DNA of 64,000 nt from Chrysaora quinquecirrha (Eukaryota > Cnidaria > Scyphozoa > Semaeostomeae > Pelagiidae): positions 457,039 through 521,038 of the forward strand of contig JACTAT010000044.1 of the NCBI GenBank assembly GCA_014526335.1, written 5' to 3'. Within the stretch, counting starts at the first letter, position 1. The number at the start of each line of letters is the position of its first letter. The notes under the pieces are model-generated. The model was not told where the DNA came from, made no database searches, and saw nothing but the letters and a program-made list of their open reading frames with translations. Shown here piece after piece: positions 43,001-55,658 of this stretch. A program made the position numbers and the translations under genes.

Positions 43001-46000
43001 AATAGAAGCAAGAAAATATGGAAGCAAGAAAATATAGAAACAAGAAAATATTGAAGCAAGAATATATTGAAGCAAGAAAATATTGAAGCAAGAATATATT
43101 GAAGCAAGAAAATATAGAAGCAAGAAGATATAGAAGCAAGAAAATATGAAAGCAAGAAAATATAGAAGCAAGAAAATATAGAAGCAAGAAAATATAGCAG
43201 CAAGTAACTATAGAAGCAAGAATACGTTGAAGCAAGAAAATATTGAAGCAAGAAAATATAGAAGCAAGAAGATATAGAAGCAAGAAAATATGAAAGCAAG
43301 AAAATATAGAAGCAAGTAAATATAGAAGCAAGAAAATATAGAAGCAAGAAAATATGGAAGCAAGAAAATATAGAAGCAAGAAAATATAGAAGCAAGAAAA
43401 TATAGAAGCAAGAAAATATAGAAGCAAGAAAATATGGAAGCAAGAAAATATAGAAGGAAGTAACTATAGAAGCAAGAATACATTGAAGCAAGAAAATATA
43501 GAAGCAAGAAAATATAGAAGCAAGAAAATATAGAAGCAACAAAATATGGAAGCAAGAAAATATGGAAGCAAGAAAATATAGAAGCAAGAAAATATGGAAG
43601 CAAGAAAATATAGAAGCAAGAAAATATGGAAGCAAGAAAATATAGAAGCAAGAAAATATGGAAGCAAGAAAATATAGAAGCAAGAAAATATGGAAGCAAG
43701 AAAATATGGAAGCAAGAAAATATAGAAGCAAGAAAATATGGAAGCAAGAAAATATAGAAGCAAGAAAATATTAAAGCAAGAAAATATAGAAGCAAGAAAA
43801 TATTGAAGCAAGAAAATATGGAAGCAAGAAAATATGAAAGCAAGAAAATATAGAAGCAAGAAAATATAGAAGCAAGAAAATATGGAAGAAGAAAATATAG
43901 AAGGAAGAAAATATGGAAGCAAGAAAATATGGAAGCAAGAAAATATAGAAGCAAGAAAATATAGAAGCAAGAAAAGCAAGAAAATACGGAAGCAAGAAAA
44001 TATTCAAGCAAGAAAATATGGAAGCAAGAAAATATTGAAGCAAGAAAATATAGAAGCAAGAAAATATGGATGCAAAAAAGATAGAAAATATATGAAGCAA
44101 GAAAATATAGAAGCAAGAAAATATTGAAGCAAGAAAATATGGAAGCAAGAAAATATAGAAGCAAGAAAATATGGAAGCAAGAAAATATGGAAGCAAGAAA
44201 ATATAGAAGCAAGAAAATATGGAAGCAAGAAAATATAGAAGCAAGAAAATATGGAAGCAAGAAAATATAGAAGCAAGAAAATATGGAAGCAAGAATATAT
44301 TGAAGCAAGAAAATATAAGCAAGTAATTGAAGCAAGAAAATATAGAAGCAAGAAAATATGGAAGCAAGAAAATATGGAAGCAAGAAAATACGGAAGCAAG
44401 AATATATTGAAGCAAGAAAATATAGAAGCAAGAAAATATTGAAGCAAGAAAATATTGAAGCAAGAAAATATAGAAGCAAGAAAATATAGAAGCAAGAAAA
44501 TATGGAAGCAAGAAAATATTGAAGCAAGAAAATATGGAAGCAAGAAAATATAGAAGCAAGAAAATACGGAAGCAAGAAAATATTCAGCCAGAAAATATGG
44601 AAGCAAGAATAAATTGAAGCAAGAAAATATAGAAGCAAGAAAATATGAAAGCAAGAAAATATAGAAGCAAGAATACATTGAAGCAAGAAAATATAGAAGC
44701 AAGAAAATATACAAACAAGAAAATATAGAAGCAAGATAAGATAGATGCCAGAAAATATGGAAGCAAGAAAATATAGAAGCAAGAAAATATATGAAGCAAG
44801 AAAATACGGAAGCAAGAAAATATAGAAGCAAGAAAATATTGAAGCAAGAAAATATAGAAGCAAGAAAATATAGAAGCAAGAATAATGTGAAGCAAGAAAA
44901 TATTGAAGCAAGAAAATATAACAAAAATGGAAGCAAGAAGATATGAAAGCAAGAAAATATAGAAGGAAAAGGAAGAAAGAAAATATTGAAGCAAGAAAAT
45001 ATAGAAGAAAGAAAATATAGAGAAGCAAGAAAATATTGAAGCAAGAAAATATAGAAGCAAGAAAATATATATTGAAGCAAGAAAATATTCAAGCAAGAAA
45101 ATACGGAAGCAAGAAAATATTGAAGCAAGAAAATATGGAAGAAAGAAAATATGGAAGCAAGAAAATATGGAAGCAAGAAAATATGGAAGCAAGAAAATAT
45201 GGAAGCAAGAAAATATGGAAGCAAGAAAATATAGAAGCAAGAAAATATGGAAGCAAGAAAATATAGAAGCAAGAAAATATAGAAGCAAGAAAATATGGAA
45301 GCAAGAAAATATGGAAGCAAGAAAATATGGAAGCAAGAAAATATGGAAGCAAGAAAATATGGAAGCAAGAAAATATTGAAGCAAGAAAATATAGAAGCAA
45401 GAAAATATAGAAGCAAGAAAATATAGAAGCAAGAAAATATAGAAGCAAGAAAATATAGAAGCAAGAAAATATAGAAGCAAGAAAATATAGAAGCAATATA
45501 GAAAATATGGAAGCAAGAAAATATAGAAGCAAGAAAATATGGAAGCAAGAAAATATAGAAGCAAGAAAATATAGAAGCAAGAAAATATGGAAGCAAGAAA
45601 ATATGGAAGCAAGAAAATATGGAAGCAAGAAAATATTGAAGCAAGAAAATATTGAAGCAAGAAAATATAGAAGCAAGAAAATATAGAAGCAAGAAAATAT
45701 AGAAGCAAGAAAATATAGAAGCAAGAAAATATGGAAGCAAGAAAATATAGAAGCAAGAAAATATGGAAGCAAGAAAATATGGAATCAAGAAGCAAGAAAA
45801 TATGGAAGCAAGAAAATATTCAAGCAAGAAAATATGGAAGCAAGAAAATATAGAAGCAAGAAAATATATCGAAGCAAGAAAATATGGAAGCAAGAATATA
45901 TTGAAGCAAGAAAATATGGAAGAAAGAAAATATAGAAGCAAGAAAATATGGAAGCAAGAAAATATGGAAGCAAGAACATATAGAAGCAAGAAAATATAGA

Positions 46001-46632
46001 AGCAAGAACATATTGAAGCAAGAAAATATAGAAGCAAGAAAATATAGAAGCAAGAAAATATAGAAGCAAGAAATATATAGAAGCAAGAAAATATGGAAGC
46101 AAGAAAATATGGAAGCAAGAAAATATAGAAGCAAGAAAATATGGAAGCAAGAAAATATTGAAGCAAGAAAATAAAGAAGCAAGAAAATATAGAAGCAAGA
46201 AAATATTGAAGCAAGAAAATATTGAAGCAAGAAAATATAGAAGCAAGGGAAGCAAGAAAATATAGAAGCAAGAAAATATTGAAGCAAGAAAATATAAAAA
46301 AATATCAAAGCAAAAAATATGGAAGCAAGAAAATATAGAAGCAAGCAAGCAAGAATATAGAAGCAAGAAAATATAGAAGCAAAGCAGCAAGAAAATATTG
46401 AAGCAAGAAAATATAAAAGCAACAAAAATGAAAGCAAGAAAATATAGAAGCAAGAAAATATGAAAGCAAGAAAATATTGAAGCAAGAAAATATGGAAGCA
46501 AAAAATAGAGAAGCAAGAAAATATTGAAGCAAGAAAATATAGAAGCAAGGAAATATAGAAGCAAGAAAATATAGAAGCAAGAAAATATAGAAGCAAGAAA
46601 ATATAGAAGCAAGAAAATATGAAAGCAAGAAA
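40063..46632. repeat. 6.6-kb minisatellite, 16-bp unit GAAGCAAGAAAATATA
   Basis: By length about 400 units; the last base of the unit varies (A, G or T). A short unique interruption is at 40743-40842 (CTTGTCTATTTTCGATTTGC...). Because 16 is not a multiple of three, all three frames of each strand are open. Minus-strand translations repeat YFLASIFSCFYIFLLL and plus-strand ones MEARKYGSKKIWKQEN; neither is a gene. Confidence 0.95.
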
Positions 46633-46644
46633 ATAATAATTAAT

Positions 46645-47094
46645 ATTTCATAAACGCCTTTAATTTTTTTCTAAAAATAAAGCATTCAATATCCGAAGAC
46701 GGAAATTAGGCCACACTACAGCAAAACAAGGTTTTAAGCAAGGATGTACGGTATGATAGGTGGATAAGGATGAGTTCGCTCTCGTGCTGGTCGCTCTCGT
46801 CAAGATAAAAGAGTGAATGCCCTCTTGCGATGAAAAGAGCACATTTTGAATGAAATATGCCTTGAATGTTTAAAGAAAGCGACGTGGCATGACATGAATA
46901 TGAAAAGGAACATAATACAATCAACAAAGATAATCAGCAAAAGAGTAACACGAATTTCCTTGAAATCTGAACTTGAAATAGACAGAAAAAGATAAAAAGC
47001 TGTTGGAATTTCTTTTACAATAGGCTTGACGCCAGACAAATGACACAGATTAATCAACCCAGACTAATGGGCGATTAACATTCTAATTATGTCA
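46645..47094 (-). repeat. Inverted flank A, right copy
   Basis: Inverted relative to 39635-40062, ending ...GCGATTAACATTCTAATTAT. With the left copy it brackets the minisatellite, giving the whole 39635-47094 a foldback layout. Some point differences and a short insertion separate the two flanks. Confidence 0.85.
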
Positions 47095-48196
47095 TCGTAC
47101 TTAGTAATCACACTATTCCTCGTTTTAGTAATTGGGTCTAGCTATTAATAAAAGGGGAAATAAGAAAGTTTCTGCATATACGGGTGTAAGAAATAATCCC
47201 AAAAGATTGCAGGTGTACAACTACGAGCATACATTATATCATACAGCTATTTTCAACCTTATATCTCCAGTAATTTTCATATTCCCCCGTTATCAATTAC
47301 TAAAAGGGAGCATCGGGTAATATGAAAACATGATCGGGTTATATGATGGGGTAATATAAAATAATTCGACACGATAGTAAACGCAATAGAACAGGTATAT
47401 ACAATAGACAATTAATTCACACTCATTTCTGTAGTTATTGCCTTATTTCTCGATTCCTTTCCCCGATTCCCCGTTCTCCCTTTTAGTAATAGCCATTCTA
47501 AAATCGTGTCAGCTGATTAATTCCCTCTAGACAAAACGGCAAAACAAAATCTAAAGCACAAACGATCTACCTATCAATCAAAGTCATCATCTTATAAAAG
47601 TTTAAGAGAGCAGAATAAACGCCCCGTTCCTCCTCGTTCCTCCACGTTTCTCCTTATTCATCCTCGTTTCTCTTCATTCCTCCTTGTTCTTCTTCATTCC
47701 TCCTCGTTCCTCTTCATTCTTCCTCGTACCTCTTCGTTCCTCCCCGTTCCTCTTCATTCCTCCTCGTTCGTCTTCATTCCTCCTCGTTCCTCTCCATTCC
47801 TCCTCGTTCCTCTTCTTCCTACCTCGTTCCTCTTCATTCCTCCTCGTTCTTCTTCATTCCTCCTTGTTCCTCTTCATTCTTCCTCGTTCCTCTTTGTTCC
47901 TTCCCGTTCCTCTTCATTCCTCCTCGTTCCTCTTCTTCCCTCCCCGTTCATCTTCGTTCCTCCCCGTTCCTCTTCGTTCCTCCCCGTTCTTCTTCATTCT
48001 TCCTCGTTCCTCTTCGTTCCTCCTCGTTCCTCTTCATTCCTCCTCGTTCCTCTTCATTCCTTCTCGTTCCTCTTCATTCCTCCTCGCTCCTCGTTATTCC
48101 TCCTCGTTCCTCTTCATTCCTCCTCGTTCGTCTTCATTCCTCCTCGTTCCTTTTCATCTCTTCTCGTTCCTCTTGTTCCTCTTTTCAGAAATAGCC
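47095..48196 (+). repeat. Composite repeat, copy 2, with 20-bp minisatellite
   Basis: A short element-like unit, AGCTATTAATAAAAGGGGAA (47140) to CTCCCTTTTAGTAATAGCC (ends 47494), is followed by 130 bp of spacer. The minisatellite TTCCTCCTCGTTCCTCTTCA follows at about 47630-48180 and ends CCTCTTTTCAGAAATAGCC at 48196. Both ends resemble the termini of the foldback element at 25247 (GGCTAT-x-CT-AAAAGGGG). Copies at 1-832 and 53709-54545 lack the 47494 end and spacer. Confidence 0.7.
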
Positions 48197-48500
48197 AAGT
48201 CGGAAAAGTAAATAAGCGATCAAGCGGACAAGCGACAGGATAAATGTTGATGGACATGCTTTTGGAGCCGTTAATGTTATGACCGCGAGTGAAGTTAATC
48301 TGCAGCGGCTTAGCCATTTATTTGACGACGGATTGCGGCTTTAAGCTGATTTTTGCACGGTCTCGCAGCTTCTAGACCCCCTATAATAGGCCCCCAAAAA
48401 GATAAAATTTTTGGACCGACTGGACCGACTGATAAAAATGGGGGGTGTCACGCCCCCCCTAATGTGCGCCCATGGCTTTAGATCTTTGAGAGGAATACTT
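48197..48500. other. No gene recognised; sequence before assembly gap
   Basis: Unique sequence with a C/G-rich patch (GGGGGGTGTCACGCCCCCCC) near 48440-48460. Nothing else is recognised. Confidence 0.5.
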
Positions 48501-49000
48501 NNNNNNNNNNNNNNNNNNNNNNNNNNNNNNNNNNNNNNNNNNNNNNNNNNNNNNNNNNNNNNNNNNNNNNNNNNNNNNNNNNNNNNNNNNNNNNNNNNNN
48601 NNNNNNNNNNNNNNNNNNNNNNNNNNNNNNNNNNNNNNNNNNNNNNNNNNNNNNNNNNNNNNNNNNNNNNNNNNNNNNNNNNNNNNNNNNNNNNNNNNNN
48701 NNNNNNNNNNNNNNNNNNNNNNNNNNNNNNNNNNNNNNNNNNNNNNNNNNNNNNNNNNNNNNNNNNNNNNNNNNNNNNNNNNNNNNNNNNNNNNNNNNNN
48801 NNNNNNNNNNNNNNNNNNNNNNNNNNNNNNNNNNNNNNNNNNNNNNNNNNNNNNNNNNNNNNNNNNNNNNNNNNNNNNNNNNNNNNNNNNNNNNNNNNNN
48901 NNNNNNNNNNNNNNNNNNNNNNNNNNNNNNNNNNNNNNNNNNNNNNNNNNNNNNNNNNNNNNNNNNNNNNNNNNNNNNNNNNNNNNNNNNNNNNNNNNNN
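48501..49000. other. Assembly gap (500 N)
   Basis: Exactly 500 N, a placeholder size, so the true distance is unknown. Open frames drawn across it are meaningless. Confidence 0.99.
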
Positions 49001-49515
49001 AACAAACAAGCAAACAAGATTTGGTGTCAAGGCATTTGTTTTGTACGATTCCTTCAAATTTACACTGGCAAGTCACAGGATGGTACAGTAACAAAACATC
49101 TTGCTGAAAAAATTGTCATGCAGCTGGTATCAACTTACAAAAATCTTGTCAATCATCTTTACCTGGATAACTATTGCACCAAATCATGGCTTCCTTAAAA
49201 CCTTGCAAAAGAGAAACCTATGTCACTGTAAAACATGCTTGTGTTGATCAAAGTGGATTGGCAGCAAAATAGCAATTAAACCCAAGAGATGAAAGAAACA
49301 AGGTGATAGTTCTTGCTTGAGGAAGGGCAATATACTTGTGGTATCTTGGCTTGACAATAAAGGGGTCCATTTCTTGGGCACAATTGATGATACTGAACAT
49401 CCTGAGGGTTCTGAAGAAGACCAATTATCAACAAAACGATGTGGATCAAAAAGCAAGCCTGAAGCAGTTAACATTTCAGGCTCACCTTGTCTGCTGCCCT
49501 ATAATGTGGTTAGTT
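49001..49515 (+). pseudogene. piggyBac-like transposase fragment
   Basis: Starts at the gap edge. Pieces in three frames: RFGVKAFVLYDS, then IYTGKSQDGTVTKHLAEKIV, HLYLDNYCTKSW (the 'YLDNYYTS' block with a catalytic Asp), LQKRNL, and RKGNILVVSWLDNKGVHFLG with RPEAV-like KPEAVNI. Order and motifs match piggyBac/PGBD proteins (DDD transposase). Several frame breaks are present. The N-terminal half would lie in or beyond the gap. Confidence 0.7.
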
Positions 49516-49551
49516 ATGTTGCAAGCATAGCTTCTATGTTAATTAGTTAAT

Positions 49552-49991
49552 AAAATGGCGAATTAGTTAGTCAGTTATATAGTTAGTTAGTTAGTTGGTT
49601 GTTTAGTTAGTTCGTTAGTTAGTTAGTTAATTAATTAATTTGCTAGTAAACTAAAGATTTAGCGAGTTTGTTTGTTTGTCAGTTAGTTAGTTGATTAGTT
49701 AATAAGCTGGTTAGATAGGATGCAAGCATAGCTTGTATGTTAGTTAATTATAAAGATAAAGAGTTAGCTAGTTACTTCGTTATTTAGTTAGTTAGTTAGT
49801 TAGATAGTAAGTTGGTTTATTGTGAAATTAGATAGTTACCGACTATGTTTCTTAGTTAGTAAGTTAGCTAGTTAGTAATGTAATTAGTTTGGCTGCAAGC
49901 ATAGCTTCTATGTTGATTGGTTTGTAAAAAAGCAAGTAACTTAGTTAGTTAGTTGGTTAGTTAGTTAGTTAGTTAGTTAGTTAGATGGTTG

Positions 49992-50023
<32 letters not shown>

Positions 50024-50430
50024 ATTAGTCAGTTTTTAAATAAACTATATATTTAGCAACTTTGTTTGTTAGTTAGTTAGTTTGTTTGTTAGTTAATAAG
50101 ATGCTTAGTTAGAATTCAAGCGTAGCATGTTTGTTAGTTAGTTATTACGATAGAGAGTTAGCTAGGTATTTGGTTATTTAGTTAATTAGTTAGTTATTAA
50201 TTTGTTTCCTTGATAAATTAGATAGTTAGATAGTTTTTTTGTTAATTAGCTAGTTAGTTAGTTAGATATTCAGTTACTTTTTTAGTAAATTAAACAGTTA
50301 GCGAGTTTGCTTGTTAGGTAGTTCGTTAGTTAGTTAATTAGTTAGTAAGTTAGTTTGTTGGTGAATTCGATTAGTTAGTTAGTTAGTTAGCTAGTAAGTT
50401 ATTTAGATAGTTGAGATAGTTAGTTCTACA
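49552..50430. repeat. TTAG tetranucleotide repeat with a longer period
   Basis: Runs of TTAG/GTTA units are interrupted about every 170-220 bp by a related segment, GCAAGCATAGCTTCTATGTT, at about 49523, 49721, 49893 and 50110. This indicates a higher-order tandem repeat. The first segment is also the end of the piggyBac-like fragment. Confidence 0.85.
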
Positions 50431-50435
50431 TTATC

Positions 50436-53275
50436 TTGCTTTCATATTTTCTTGCTTCCATATTTACTTGCGTCAACATGTTCTTGTTTCCATATTTTCT
50501 TGCTTCTATATTTTCTTGCTTCAATATTTTCTTGCCTCTATATTTTCCAGCTTCCCTATTTTCTTGCTTCCATATTTTCTTGCTTCTATATATTCTTGCT
50601 TCCATATTTTCTTGCTTCTATATTTTCTTGCTTCAATATATTCTTGCTTCCGTATTTTCTTGCTTCCACATTTTCTTGCTTCTATATTTTCTTGCTTCAA
50701 TATGTTCTTGCTTCCGTATTTTCCTGCTTCCACATTTTCTTGCTTCCATATTTTCTTGCTTCTATATTTTCTTGCTTCAATATATTCTTGCTTCCGTATT
50801 TTCTTTCTTCCACATTTTCTTGCTTCTATATTTTCTTGCTTCAATATGTTCTTGCTTCCGTATTTTCTTGCTTCCACATTTTCTTGCTTCTATATTTTCT
50901 TGCTTCCATATTTTCTTGCTTCTATATTTCTTGCTTCCATATTTTCCAGCTTCCATATTTTCTTGCTTCTATATTTTCTTGCTTCAATATATTCTTGCTT
51001 CCGTATTTTCTTGCTTCTATTTTCTTGCTTTCATATTTTCTTGCTTCTATATTTTCTTGCTTCTATATTTTCTTGCTTCTATATTTTCTTGCTTCTATAT
51101 TTCCTTGCTTCTATATTTTCTTGCTTCAATATTTTCTTGCTTCTCTATTTTTTGCTTCCATATTTTCTTGCTTCCATATTCTCTTGCTTCCTTGTTTTCT
51201 TGCTTCAATATTTTCTTGCTTTCATATTTTCTTGCTTCTATATTTTCTTGCTTCCATATTTTCTTGCTTCCATTTTTTGTTGCTTTTATATTTTCTTGCT
51301 TCAATATATTCTTGCTTCACATTGTCCTGCTTCTATATTTTCTTGCTTCTATAGCTTCTTGCTTCAATATTTTCTTGCTTCTATATATTCTTGCTTCCGT
51401 ATTTTCTTGCTTCCATATTTTCTTGCTTCCATTTTTTGTTGCTTTTATATTTTCTTGCTTCAATATATTCTTGCTTCACATTGTCCTGCTTCTATATTTT
51501 CTTGCTTCTATAGCTTCTTGCTTCAATATTTTCTTGCTTCTATATTTTCTTGCTTCCATATTTTCTTTCTTCGATATTTTGTTGCTTCCATATTTTCTTG
51601 CTTCTATATTTTCTTGCTTCTATATTTTCTTGCTTCTATATTTTCTTGCTTCTGTATTTTCTTGCTTCCGTATTTTCTTGCTTCAATATTTTCTTGCTTC
51701 CATATTTTCTTGCTTCCATATTTTCTTGCTTCCATATTTTCTTGCTTCAATATTTTCTTTCTTCCATATTATTTTGCTTCTATATTTTCTTGCTTCTATA
51801 TTTTCTTGCTTCTATATTTTCTTGCTTCTATATTTTCTTGCTTCTATATTTCCTTGCTTCTATATTTTCTTGCTTCAATATTTTCTTGCTTCTCTATTTT
51901 TTGCTTCCATATTTTCTTGCTTCCATATTTTCTTGCTTCTATAATTTCTTGCTTCTATATTTTCTTGCTTCTGTATTTTCTTGCTTCCGTATTTTCTTAC
52001 TTCAATATTTTCTTGCTTCCATATTTTTTTGCTTCCATATTTTCTTGCTTCCATATTTTCTTGCTTCTATAATTTCTTGCTTCTATATTTTCTTGCTTCT
52101 GTATTTTCTTGCATCTATATTTTCTTGCTTCTATAGCTTCTTGCTTCAATATTTTCTTGCTTCTATATTTTCTTGCTTCCATATTTTCTTTCTTCGATAT
52201 TTTGTTGCTTCCATATTTTCTTGCTTCTATATTTTCTTGCTTCTATATTTTCTTGCTTCTATATTTTCTTGCTTCTGTATTTTCTTGCTTCCGTATTTCC
52301 TTGCTTCCATATTTTCTTGCTTCCATATTTTCTTGCTTCTATATTTTCTTGCTTCCATATTTTCTTGCTTCCATATTTTCTTGCTTCCATATTTTCTTGC
52401 TTCCATATTTTCTTGCTTCCAACTTTTCTTGCTTCCGTATTTTCTTGCTTCCAACTTTTCTTGCTTCCGTATTTTCTTGCTTCCATATTTTCTTGCTTCT
52501 ATATTTTCTTGCTTCTATATTTTCTTGCTTCTATATTTTCTTGCTTTTATATTTTCTTGCTTCTATATATTCTTGCTTCCATATTTTCTTGCTTCTATAT
52601 TTTCTTACTTCTATATTTTCTTGCTTCCGTATTTTCTTGCTTCCATATTTTCTTGCTTCCGTATTTTCTTGCTTCAATATTTTCTTGCTTCTATACTTTT
52701 TTGCTTCCATATTTTCTTGCTTCCATATTATTTTGCTTCTATATTTTCTTGCTTTTATATTTTCTTGCTTCTATATATTCTTGCTTCCTTGTTTTCTTGC
52801 TTCAATGTTTTCTTGCTTTCATATTTTCTTGCTTCTATGTTTTCTTGCTTCCATATTTTCTTGTTTCCATTTTTTGTTGCTTTTATATATTCTTGCTTCA
52901 ATATTTTCTTGCTTCTATATTTTCTTGCTTCTATATTTTCTTGCTTCTATATTTTCTTGCTTCAATATTTTCTTGCTTCCATATTTTCTTGCTTCTATAT
53001 TTTCTTGCTTCAATATTTTCTTGCTTCCGTATTTTCTTGCTTCCATATTTTCTTGCTTCCATATTTTCTTGCTTCTATATTTTCTTACTTCTATATTTTC
53101 TTGCTTCTATATATTCTTGCTTCCATATTTTCTTGCTTCTATCTTTTTTTGCATCCATATTTTCTTGCTTCTATATTTTCCTGCTTCTATATTTTCTTGC
53201 TTCCGCATGTTCTTGCTTCCATATTATCTTGCTTCCATATATTCATGCTTCCCTATTTCTTGTTTTTTTATTTTA
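50436..53275. repeat. 2.8-kb minisatellite, same 16-bp unit, inverted orientation
   Basis: TATTTTCTTGCTTCTA units, about 175 by length, are the reverse complement of the array at 40063-46632. They run directly into the flank A copy at 53277. Open frames of up to about 580 codons here are artefacts of the 16-bp unit. Confidence 0.95.
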
Positions 53276-53276
53276 T

Positions 53277-53708
53277 TGCTTCCTTACCCCTTTAATTTTT
53301 TTCTGAAAATAAAGTATTCAATATCCCAAATATGGTAATTAGGCCACACTAAAGCAAACAAGGTTTTAAGCAAGGATGTACAGTATGAGATGTGGATAAG
53401 GATGAGGTTGCTCTCGCGCTGGCAAGATAAAAGAGTGAATGCCCTCTTGCAATGAAAAAGAGCAAGTTTTGAAAGAAATATGCCTTGAATGTTTAAAAAT
53501 AAGCGGCGTGGCATGACATGAATACGAAAAGGTACATCATATGATCAACAAAGATAATCAGCAAAAGAGTAACACGAATTTCCTTGAAATCTGAACTTGA
53601 AATAAACAGAAAAAGATAAAAAGCTGTTGGAATTTCTTTTACAATAGGATTGACGCCAGACAAATGATACAGATTAATCAACCCAGACTAATGGGCGATT
53701 AACATTCT
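53277..53708 (-). repeat. Inverted flank A, third copy
   Basis: Nearly identical to the reverse complement of 39635-40062 and to 46645-47094. Here the minisatellite is on its left in the orientation expected from the left flank at 40062, so 50436-53708 mirrors the left part of the big array. Confidence 0.85.
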
Positions 53709-54545
53709 AATTATGTCATCGTACTTAGTAATCACAATATTCCTCATTTTAGTAATTGGGTCTAGCTATTAATAAAAGGGGAAATAAGAAAGTTTCTGCA
53801 TATACGGGTGTAAGAAATAATCCCAAAAGATTGCAGGTGTACAACTACGAGCATATATTATATCATACAGCTATTTTCAACCTCATATCTCCAGTAATTT
53901 TCATATTCCCCCTTTATCAATTACTAAAAGGGAGAATGGGGTAATATTTAAACTATAACAGATGGATTTTAAAATAATTTGACAAGATTGTAAACGCATT
54001 AGAACAGGTATATACAATAGAAAAGAAATTCACACTCATTTCTGTAGTTATTGCTCTTCTTCCTCTTCGTTCCTCTTCATCCCTCCTCGTTCCTCTTCAT
54101 TCCTCCTCGTTCCTCTTCATTCCTCCCCGTTCTTCTTCATTCCTCCTCGTTCCTCTTCATTCTTCCTCGTTCTTCTTCATTCCTTCTCGTTCCTCTTCAT
54201 TCCTCCTCGTTCCTCTTCATTCCTCCTCGTTCCTCTTCATTCCTCCTTGTCCTCTTTTTCCTCTTTTTTGAAATGGCCTTTCCTACTTCAATTTCAAGCG
54301 CCACAGAACCCCCTCCACTCACATTGCTTGTGAAATTCAGAATTTGTGTAGCTTTTTTCCGCTTAAAAGCCGCAACCGCATGCAAAATGCCGTAAACCGA
54401 TGTCAACACATACCAAAAAACGCAAGCCGCAACTATTTCAGAATCCGCAAACTGTAGAAAAAGCATCACGAATTCCATAAACCGCACTCAAAATAGGGGT
54501 CAAACAGAGGTCGAAGCCATAAAGCCGCAAACCTATAATACGCCC
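53709..54545 (+). repeat. Composite repeat, copy 3
   Basis: Order: block B (GTCATCGTACTTAGTAATCA...), AGCTATTAATAAAAGGGGAA at 53767, the 20-bp minisatellite at 54050-54270, end CTCTTTTTTGAAATGGCC at 54278, then block C (to about 54545) matching the window start. This is the most complete copy. Confidence 0.8.
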
Positions 54546-55658
54546 CCTATTGGCAACGTCAGTCCTAACAAATTGATTAGTAGTTAGCCCAAAGCTTGGA
54601 CAAATTTGAAAATTGAGTCTTTTTGGAAAGTTACGAGTGAAGAACTGATATATCTAACAATCACAATCGATCGAGGACAGTTAAAATTGAATTCGGTCCG
54701 ATTCGAATTGGAAAAGTACTGGACCAACAGCGCTTTAGACGAAAACAATGCACATAGATCATTATTGGAATGTGTAGAACACTTTGAGATGCCTGATTTA
54801 AAGACCGATCGATACAATAATAAAATAATGGCGTGGAGTGCTGAAAAAAAATATTTGCTCATCTAAGTTGAAGTCGTTTCTGAAGTTTTTTGTAACCTAG
54901 TATGAAAAAATGCTAACCTAATCCTGGTATTTTGAAACAAGGAGTGGTATTTTTAAAAATTATACGGGGAGCATGCCCCCGACCCCCCTAGATGGTTTTG
55001 GCTTACACTGCTCACAAGTTAGCATTGAAAAGATGAATTTACACTGGACATGTCCTCCCATTCTATTTCCATACGAATATGTGTACCGGTCATTACTTCC
55101 TAGGCTTCATAAACATGTCTTTAATTTAGGCTTGTCTGATTAGGTAAACTTTTTTTCTTTTCGAGAAAAAGTCATAGACAATCAGACCTCGTCTCCTAGG
55201 CTGGAGAAGTTGCTTTCTCTGTAGAATCTTGGAAGATACTTTGTGTCTGGATAACAGGATAACTGGTATTTTCATAATGAAGCATTTACGAGCTTATAAA
55301 TGGTGTGATTTCAAAAATGGAGCCCAATTTTGCTCGCTTTGCTTGTAGCTCTAATTTTTAACCATTCGGGGCAGTCCATTGGGTGAGATTTAAAAAAAGT
55401 ATTATGCATTTGTATTGAAAAATAACTTATTCTCGACCACATGAAGTTTACGAGGCCTATCTTACTAGCCCCAAAGCTAAACAGTATGACACTTGCATTA
55501 TGTTCTGGTATCTCTGAAAAGAATGCACTTGTATCTCTTGCATTTTCGTATTTCAATTTAATATATGTTATGGCTTTTTCCTACAGTAATTTAACAGCAT
55601 TAACAAGATTATACATAAATTCATATGGTTGCCACCAAAACGCTGTCTGCCCGCCATG
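54546..55658. other. No gene recognised
   Basis: Contains an 86-codon open stretch (54606-54866, MKIESFWKVTSEELIYLTIT) without recognisable domain, and a short C-rich stretch near 54968. No RNA gene or clear exon was found. Confidence 0.5.

Noticed and set aside
40011..46628. Many long open frames (up to 755 codons) on both strands resembling membrane or Lys-rich proteins
   Set aside because: They are produced by a 16-bp repeat unit that has no stop in any phase; all frames show the same 16-residue period and no start or splice signals.
48341..49094. Open frames across the run of N
   Set aside because: The N stretch is an assembly gap and cannot be translated.
50436..53338. Open frames of 300-580 codons on the plus strand
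   Set aside because: Same minisatellite in the other orientation; no independent coding evidence.
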